Shown piece after piece: positions 6,160 through 11,585 of a stretch of 11,585 nt of DNA. Numbering within the stretch: position 1 is the stretch's first letter; each line of letters begins with the position of its first letter. Source of the stretch: Hyphomicrobiales bacterium (GTDB lineage: Bacteria; Pseudomonadota; Alphaproteobacteria; Rhizobiales; Aestuariivirgaceae); contig JACMJT010000476.1 of the NCBI GenBank assembly GCA_014380505.1, positions 1 to 11,585 on the forward strand, written 5' to 3'. The notes beneath the pieces are model-generated. The model saw only the letters and a list, made by a program, of their open reading frames with translations, searched no databases and was not told where the DNA came from. The position numbers and the translations under genes are program-made.

Positions 6160-7350
6160 ATGACCATAGTTCTCGATGCCCGCCCTGACGTTCCCGCGTA
6201 TCTGCCGAATGATCCGCGGCCCTCGCTCGTGGGATTGACGCGCGGCGAACTCACCGACGCACTGGCGCTCGCCGCCGTTCCGGAAAAGCAGCGGCCCATG
6301 CGCATGCGCCAGATCTGGCACTGGATTTACCATCGCGGGGCGCAATTATTCGCCGAGATGACCGACATTTCCAAAGAGCTGCGCACCCGTCTTGACGAAT
6401 GCTTTGTGATCGGCAGGCCAGACATCGTCACCGAACAGGTTTCGACCGACGGCACGCGCAAATGGCTCATCCGCCTTTCGCCCGACGGGCGGGGGCAACG
6501 CCACGAAGTCGAGATGGTTTATATCCCCGAGGAAGATCGCGGCACCTTGTGCATTTCGAGCCAGGTGGGTTGCACGCTCACCTGCAGCTTCTGCCACACG
6601 GGCACACAAAAACTCGTGCGCAATTTGACCGCCAACGAGATCGTGGGCCAGGTGATGCTGGCGCGCGACAAGCTGGAGGAATGGCCGCACCAGATCGAGG
6701 CCAATTCCACGCCGCCGCCGGGCGGGCGCTATCTTACCAATGTGGTGCTCATGGGCATGGGTGAGCCGCTCTACAATTTCGACAATGTGAAGGCCGCCAT
6801 GGACGTCGTCTCCGACGGCGAGGGCGTCTCCCTGTCGAAACGCCGTATCACGCTGTCGACCGCGGGCGTCGTTCCGGAAATCGTCCGCGCCGGTGACGAG
6901 ATCGGCACCATGCTGGCCATCTCGCTCCACGGCACCACGGACGAAATCCGCGACAAGCTCGTGCCGCTCAACAGGAAGTATCCGCTGAAGGACTTGCTCG
7001 AAGCCTGCCGGAACTATCCGGGCCTCTCCAATGCCAGGCGCATCACCTTCGAGTATGTGATGCTGAAAGACGTGAACGACAGTCTCGCCGACGCCAAGCG
7101 GCTGGTGAAGCTGCTCGAAGGCATTCCGGCCAAGGTCAATCTCATTCCGTTCAATCCGTGGCCCGGCACGCCCTATGTCTGCTCGGACTGGGACACGATC
7201 GAAGCGTTCGCCGAAGTCCTGAACAGGGCAGGCTACGCCTCGCCGGTCCGGACGCCGCGCGGCCGGGACATCATGGCGGCCTGCGGGCAGTTGAAGAGCG
7301 AGAGCCTTAAGCTCAGGGCGGGCGCAATGGCGAAAGCTGTCAACACATGA
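6160..7350 (+). CDS. rlmN: Dual-specificity 23S rRNA/tRNA adenine-C2 methyltransferase RlmN
   Basis: The predicted protein has 396 residues and is a radical SAM enzyme that methylates C2 of A2503 in 23S rRNA (and A37 in some tRNAs). The iron-sulfur cluster motif CTLTCSFC has Cys138, Cys142 and Cys145. Cys131, seven residues before it, and Cys375 in MAACGQL match the two extra conserved cysteines, the latter being the methyl-carrying site's partner in the E. coli enzyme. [12 protein letters not shown] and LSTAGVVP are the usual SAM-binding blocks, and [14 protein letters not shown] is typical of the family. The N-terminal 80 residues form the RNA-binding accessory domain. The ATG at 6160 has AGGG 8 nt upstream; the frame runs on into ialB but that part lacks family sequence. 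The stop overlaps the next gene's start as ATGA. Confidence 0.97.
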   Translation: MTIVLDARPDVPAYLPNDPRPSLVGLTRGELTDALALAAVPEKQRPMRMRQIWHWIYHRGAQLFAEMTDISKELRTRLDECFVIGRPDIVTEQVSTDGTRKWLIRLSPDGRGQRHEVEMVYIPEEDRGTLCISSQVGCTLTCSFCHTGTQKLVRNLTANEIVGQVMLARDKLEEWPHQIEANSTPPPGGRYLTNVVLMGMGEPLYNFDNVKAAMDVVSDGEGVSLSKRRITLSTAGVVPEIVRAGDEIGTMLAISLHGTTDEIRDKLVPLNRKYPLKDLLEACRNYPGLSNARRITFEYVMLKDVNDSLADAKRLVKLLEGIPAKVNLIPFNPWPGTPYVCSDWDTIEAFAEVLNRAGYASPVRTPRGRDIMAACGQLKSESLKLRAGAMAKAVNT

Positions 7351-7754
7351 TCTTTCATCTGCTTGCGCGGCTGTTCTTTATCCTCGTCGGATATGGACTC
7401 GCAAGCATTGCCAGCGGAATAGTCGTGGGTGTCATCTACTTCTGGAGCGATCTCGCCAAGCAGCCCAGCTTCTTCGGATTAATGTCAGAGATTATTTTCT
7501 TTTGCACCATTGTTGCGTATTTTATTGCAATTTTCGCGGCACTTCCGGCACTGGCCGTTGTACTTTGCGGAGAGTGGCGCGCCCTTCGCAGCCTTGGCTA
7601 CTATGCCGTTGCCGGTTGTCTCATCGGCGTAGCCCTGCCAATCGTTGTTGGCTTTAAGGATCTAATCGCCGTGGGCCTTGCCTGTGGCCCTGTCGCAGGC
7701 GCGATCTTCTGGCGGGTTGCCGGGCGGAATGCTGGTTTCAGGCCCGTTCAATAG
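7347..7754 (+). CDS. Hypothetical four-helix membrane protein
   Basis: The predicted protein has 135 residues and four hydrophobic segments (about 5-32, 48-73, 83-103 and 106-123). No motif points to a family. The ATG at 7347 overlaps the rlmN stop in ATGA, so translation is likely coupled to rlmN, but no functional link is evident. The composition is more AT-rich than that of rlmN or argG (48% GC in the counted 7501-7560 stretch). Its end overlaps the end of the convergent small gene at 7748-7948 by 7 nt. Confidence 0.75.
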   Translation: MIFHLLARLFFILVGYGLASIASGIVVGVIYFWSDLAKQPSFFGLMSEIIFFCTIVAYFIAIFAALPALAVVLCGEWRALRSLGYYAVAGCLIGVALPIVVGFKDLIAVGLACGPVAGAIFWRVAGRNAGFRPVQ

Positions 7755-7948
7755 CTGGTGATAAGAGCGTCGTTCAGCTTGATGATCAAATATTGCTGGG
7801 GTTGGGCCTTGGGCTTGTTCGGCTTGGGCTTGGCAACGACGATCACCTGGGGGGCGATCACGACGGAAGTGGATCTTTTGATGCTCGCGGCCTCGGCCTG
7901 GGACAGCGAGACGATGGCGGCAATCAGTAGTCCGATCAGGTAATGCAT
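7748..7948 (-). CDS. Small secreted basic protein, function unknown
   Basis: The predicted protein has 66 residues. A signal peptide is visible: MHYLIGLLIAAIVSLSQAEA with probable cleavage near residue 20. The mature peptide of about 46 residues is rich in Lys, Pro and Gln in its middle (AKPKPNKPKAQPQQ) and ends in a hydrophobic-polar stretch [15 protein letters not shown] strong ribosome site, AGGAG 6 nt before the ATG, supports a real gene. No family was recognised. It is convergent with the four-TM gene (7-nt overlap) and divergent from argG. It could act in the periplasm or at the envelope, as a small structural or stress protein, but nothing in the sequence decides this. Confidence 0.65.
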   Translation of the reverse strand: MHYLIGLLIAAIVSLSQAEAASIKRSTSVVIAPQVIVVAKPKPNKPKAQPQQYLIIKLNDALITSY

Positions 7949-8008
7949 GGGTATCTCCTCTCGATTGGAGGGTTAAACCACATTCAACCCCGATGGAGCC
8001 TGAACCCG

Positions 8009-8026
8009 GCATTCATCCAGCGTTCA
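8009..8026. promoter_or_regulatory. Direct repeat, one helical turn apart, upstream of the small secreted gene
   Basis: GCATTCA (8009-8015) and GCGTTCA (8020-8026) are near-identical 7-mers spaced 11 nt start to start; on the minus strand they read TGAATGC and TGAACGC. They lie about 61-78 nt upstream of the small secreted gene. Tandem half-sites one turn apart are the pattern recognised by OmpR-type response regulators. The regulator is unknown and no clear -35/-10 pair was found. Confidence 0.3.
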
Positions 8027-8083
8027 CCCTTGCGGCGTGGCCAGGCCGCGTGATAGGTCGCGCGGCACCCGCACACCCCCGCC

Positions 8084-8145
8084 CGTCATTCCGGCGGAAG
8101 CCGGAATCCATGCAGACATGGACCCCGGCTTTCGCCGGGGTGACG
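8084..8145. repeat. REP-like palindromic element, cloverleaf of three hairpins
   Basis: Every base outside three 4-nt loops can pair. An outer stem CGTC/GACG (8084-8087 with 8142-8145) encloses three hairpins. The first is ATTCCGGC/GCCGGAAT (8088-8107, loop GGAA). The second is CCATG/CATGG (8108-8121, loop CAGA). The third is ACCCCGGC/GCCGGGGT (8122-8141, loop TTTC). The two large hairpins differ by paired changes (TT/AA against CC/GG), so pairing is kept. It belongs to the widespread class of proteobacterial intergenic repeats that, read in frame, yield peptides like VIPAEAGIH...DPGFRRGDE. It ends 17 nt before the argG start. Confidence 0.8.
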
Positions 8146-8162
8146 AACAGAAGAAGCCGAAC

Positions 8163-9386
<1,224 letters not shown>

Positions 9387-9398
9387 ACGCTCGCTCCC

Positions 9399-10223
9399 TC
9401 ACACCACCTTAATCGCCGGGTCCCAATCCTTGGGTTCAGGATATTTTGGATCCATGTCTTCAAGCGTCTCGCGCACGATGCGGGCAATGGCGGCGTTGCG
9501 CACCCAGTTGCGGTCGGCGGGGACCACATGCCAGGGCGCCTGCGGGGTTGAACAGCGCGCGATTGCGGTTTCATAGGCTGCCATGTAGTCATTCCACAGA
9601 GCCCGGTCGGCGAGGTCGCCGGGGTTGAACTTCCAGCGCTTCTCGGGGTTGGCTATGCGCTCGCGCAGGCGTTCGGCCTGTTCGTCCTTGGAAATATGCA
9701 GCATGAACTTCAGGATGCGCGTGCCGTTTTGGGAGAGTAGCTTCTCGAACTGATTGATTTCTTCATAGCGCCGCTCGATCGCCTCGGGGCTGGCGAATTT
9801 CTTCACTTTCACCACCAGGACATCCTCGTAGTGTGAGCGGTTAAAGATGCCGATGAGGCCCCGCGGCGGGCAGGCCTTGTGTATCCTCCAGAGATAATCA
9901 TGCGCCATCTCCTCGGCGCTCGGCGCCTTGAAGGAAGTAACGGTGACGCCGATTGGCCCTGAGGCGTTGAACACGGCTCGGATGGTGCCATCCTTGCCTG
10001 AGCTGTCGATTCCTTGCAGCACCACGAGAAGCGAGCGTTTGCCTTCGGCGTAGAGCCTGTTTTGAAGGGTATCGATGGCGGCGGCATCTTCCACAAGTTT
10101 CGTCTTGGCCATGTCCTTGTCGCTGAAGGCGCCGTCGTTCCGCGGGTCGCATTTCGCCAATTCAAATTTCTTGCCTGGTTCGGCCACGAATTGCGCGGCG
10201 AAGGATTGTTTTCTATCCGCCAT
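9399..10223 (-). CDS. PPK2-family polyphosphate kinase, class III-like
   Basis: The predicted protein has 274 residues and a single PPK2 domain. The Walker A motif is GIDSSGKDGT (71-80). The Walker B-like motif is FNRSHYEDV (127-135). The lid region includes RERIANPEKRWKFNPGDLADR (about 187-207). The YLWRIH and ILKFMLHISKDEQ blocks resemble class III PPK2 enzymes such as those of Deinococcus and Meiothermus. These phosphorylate AMP and ADP with polyphosphate as donor. Class membership is judged by memory of those sequences, so the preferred nucleotide is inferred. The ATG at 10223 has AAGG about 9 nt upstream. It is divergent from the LOG-family gene, and the two probably share the roughly 60-nt control region. 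It is convergent with argG. Confidence 0.93.
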   Translation of the reverse strand: MADRKQSFAAQFVAEPGKKFELAKCDPRNDGAFSDKDMAKTKLVEDAAAIDTLQNRLYAEGKRSLLVVLQGIDSSGKDGTIRAVFNASGPIGVTVTSFKAPSAEEMAHDYLWRIHKACPPRGLIGIFNRSHYEDVLVVKVKKFASPEAIERRYEEINQFEKLLSQNGTRILKFMLHISKDEQAERLRERIANPEKRWKFNPGDLADRALWNDYMAAYETAIARCSTPQAPWHVVPADRNWVRNAAIARIVRETLEDMDPKYPEPKDWDPAIKVV

Positions 10224-10263
10224 GGATCACCACCTTGTTTCATACAAAGCGTGGCCCAGACAC

Positions 10264-10295
10264 CCCTTGATTGCAAGGGATCATGGGCCTATCCC
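10264..10295 (+). promoter_or_regulatory. Competing hairpins at the start of the LOG-family gene
   Basis: CCCTTG (10264-10269) pairs with CAAGGG (10274-10279) around ATTG. GGGAT (10277-10281) can instead pair with ATCCC (10291-10295). The two cannot form together, and both involve the AAGGG before the ATG at 10283. Either they modulate initiation or the real start is further down. Confidence 0.2.
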
Positions 10296-11077
10296 GAAAT
10301 CGAAACGACATCAGGAATCTCTCGACCGTGACCCTGTCAAACAAGGCGCAACTGGCCGCCGCCGCCTACCGCCTTCCCGCCCTGGATCAGGACTTTCTGC
10401 TTGGCGACACGACCCGCGGCGTCCGGTTTCAACTGGAATTCCAGAAGGCCGAAGAACATCTGCGCGCCTGGGGTGTCGCCTCGACGGTGGTTGTTTTTGG
10501 TTCGGCCCGCATCCACGAAGGCGATGGTTCGGGCTGGTATGAGGCGGCGCGCGAATTCGCCCGAATTTGCTCCGAGGAGGGCGGCGCCAAGCTCGATGCC
10601 CAGTCGCCCCGTCATAACGTCATTGCCACCGGCGGCGGCCCCGGCACCATGGAAGCGGCAAATCGCGGCGCCCACGACGCGGGCGCTCCTTCCATTGGCT
10701 TCAATATCACGCTGCCGCTGGAGCAAGAGCCCAACGCCTATTCGACACCGGACCTCACCTTCCGCTTCCACTATTTCGCCATGCGCAAGATGCACTTCGC
10801 CATGCGCGCCGCAGCCCTTGTGGTGTTCCCTGGCGGCTTCGGCACCATGGACGAGCTGTTCGAAATTTTGACACTCCGCCAAACCGGCAAGATGGACGAC
10901 GATCTCCCCGTTGTCCTTTATGATTCGAAGTTCTGGAAAACAGCGGTCAATTTCGAACACTTCGCGGCAACGGGCATGGTCAACGCCGCCGACCTCGATC
11001 TCTTCGGCTTCGCCGACACGCCGCAACAGGCGTGGGCCGAACTGGTAAAACGCGGCCTTAAGATTCCCAAGGAGTGA
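10283..11077 (+). CDS. LOG-family nucleotide 5'-monophosphate phosphoribohydrolase (TIGR00730)
   Basis: The predicted protein has 264 residues from the ATG at 10283. It is a Rossmann-fold lysine-decarboxylase-like protein: VVVFGSARI (69-77), GGGPGTMEAANRG (117-129), the MRK segment near 167-169 and the catalytic PGGFGTMDE (183-191). Members split the N-glycosidic bond of nucleoside monophosphates to base and ribose 5-phosphate, either cytokinin precursors (LOG) or purine nucleotides (PpnN). The longer N-terminal part and the sequence NITLPLEQEPN favour general nucleotide turnover, but the substrate is not settled. The start is uncertain: the AAGGG before 10283 is only 3 nt away; TTG at 10271 and GTG at 10328 (AGGA 11 nt before it) are alternatives. 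The MBL-fold gene begins 4 nt after its stop. Confidence 0.9.
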   Translation: MGLSRNRNDIRNLSTVTLSNKAQLAAAAYRLPALDQDFLLGDTTRGVRFQLEFQKAEEHLRAWGVASTVVVFGSARIHEGDGSGWYEAAREFARICSEEGGAKLDAQSPRHNVIATGGGPGTMEAANRGAHDAGAPSIGFNITLPLEQEPNAYSTPDLTFRFHYFAMRKMHFAMRAAALVVFPGGFGTMDELFEILTLRQTGKMDDDLPVVLYDSKFWKTAVNFEHFAATGMVNAADLDLFGFADTPQQAWAELVKRGLKIPKE

Positions 11078-11081
11078 TTGC

Positions 11082-11585
11082 ATGCCCATCCGTCTGAAGT
11101 TCCATGGTGCTGCGCGCACGGTGACCGGCTCATGCTACCTGCTTGAGACAGACCAAGCCCGGGTGCTCATCGATTGCGGCATGTTCCAGGGATCGAAGAC
11201 CGAGCGGGAACTGAACATCCGCACCTTTCCATTCGATCCCAAATCGCTCACCGCCATGTTGCTGACCCACGCCCATATCGATCACACGGGCCTTATTCCC
11301 AAATTGGTGAAGCATGGCTTTACCGCGAAGATTCACTGTACGCAGCCGACCATCGATCTTTGCGGCGTGATGCTGCCGGACTCCGGTTACATCCAGGAAA
11401 CCGAAGTCCGGCAACTTAATGAGCGCAAACGAAAACGCGGGCTTCCGGAAGTGGAACCTATTTATACGCTTGAGAATGCCAAGGCGGCGCTCGAACATTT
11501 TTCTTCCGTTCCCTACGAGATGTGGATGGAGCCGGCGCCGGGCATCCGGGCGCGCTGGTGGAATGCCGGTCATCTTCTGGGCTCC
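11082..11585 (+). CDS. MBL-fold metallo-hydrolase, probably beta-CASP RNase type (partial, 3' end missing)
   Basis: 168 residues are visible and the frame is open to the window end. The metallo-beta-lactamase zinc motif is HAHIDH (63-68), preceded by LLT, and NAGHLLGS (161-168) supplies the third motif with His164. The N-terminal FHGAARTVTGSCYLLE and LIDCGMFQG match the YSH1-like/RNA-specificity group of MBL proteins, which usually carry a beta-CASP domain and an RMMBL tail after this point. Those parts are outside the window, so RNase activity is inferred. AAGGAG lies 7 nt before the ATG. The gene begins 4 nt after the LOG-family stop and is co-transcribed with it. Confidence 0.88.
   Translation, partial: MPIRLKFHGAARTVTGSCYLLETDQARVLIDCGMFQGSKTERELNIRTFPFDPKSLTAMLLTHAHIDHTGLIPKLVKHGFTAKIHCTQPTIDLCGVMLPDSGYIQETEVRQLNERKRKRGLPEVEPIYTLENAKAALEHFSSVPYEMWMEPAPGIRARWWNAGHLLGS

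Noticed and set aside
8037..8162. N-terminal extension of argG encoding VIPAEAGIH...DPGFRRGDE
   Set aside because: The extension is a translation of the palindromic repeat, a known artefact peptide. Argininosuccinate synthases start near [17 protein letters not shown], which fits the ATG at 8163.
10337..11119. 260-residue minus-strand frame opposite the LOG gene
   Set aside because: It is antisense to conserved LOG motifs and has no recognisable domain.

Overview
The window reads as an alphaproteobacterial chromosome segment, probably Hyphomicrobiales (Rhizobiales) or a near relative. The evidence is the 3' end of crotonyl-CoA carboxylase/reductase, a methylsuccinyl-CoA dehydrogenase with its long N-terminal extension, a HIG1-type twin-transmembrane protein, an IalB-RlmN gene pair, ArgG, and generally GC-rich codon use. 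Genus cannot be read from the sequence. No rRNA, tRNA, CRISPR array, insertion sequence or integrase was seen.

Left part (1-1493): the end of ccr on the plus strand converges on a two-gene minus-strand module, an XRE-type DNA-binding protein followed by an ImmA/IrrE-type metalloprotease. The module is visibly more AT-rich than its surroundings (48% GC in the counted 541-600 stretch, against 70% in 3541-3600). It has its own near-consensus promoter with an inverted repeat in the -35/-10 spacer. It looks like a transferred, self-regulated cassette.

Middle left (1494-5456): a tight five-gene minus-strand operon runs mcd, an SDR oxidoreductase, a HIG1-domain protein, a YkvA/DUF1232 protein and a YihY/BrkB membrane protein. 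The joints are 4-nt overlaps or gaps of 11 and 30 nt. Ccr and Mcd both belong to the ethylmalonyl-CoA pathway of acetyl-CoA assimilation, so the two sides of the cassette are metabolically linked.

Middle right (5457-9386): a divergent control region separates mcd from the plus-strand genes ialB, rlmN and a four-TM hypothetical protein. These are followed by a convergent small secreted protein on the minus strand and then argG. The argG leader carries a 62-nt palindromic repeat that can fold completely into a three-hairpin cloverleaf.

Right part (9387-11585): a class III-like PPK2 polyphosphate kinase on the minus strand is convergent with argG and divergent from a plus-strand pair, a LOG-family nucleotide phosphoribohydrolase and an MBL-fold (probably beta-CASP-type) hydrolase cut by the window end.

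Nothing here amounts to a clearly new multi-gene system. The most useful leads are the XRE/ImmA cassette with its operator, the membrane-gene-rich mcd operon, and the cloverleaf repeat before argG.
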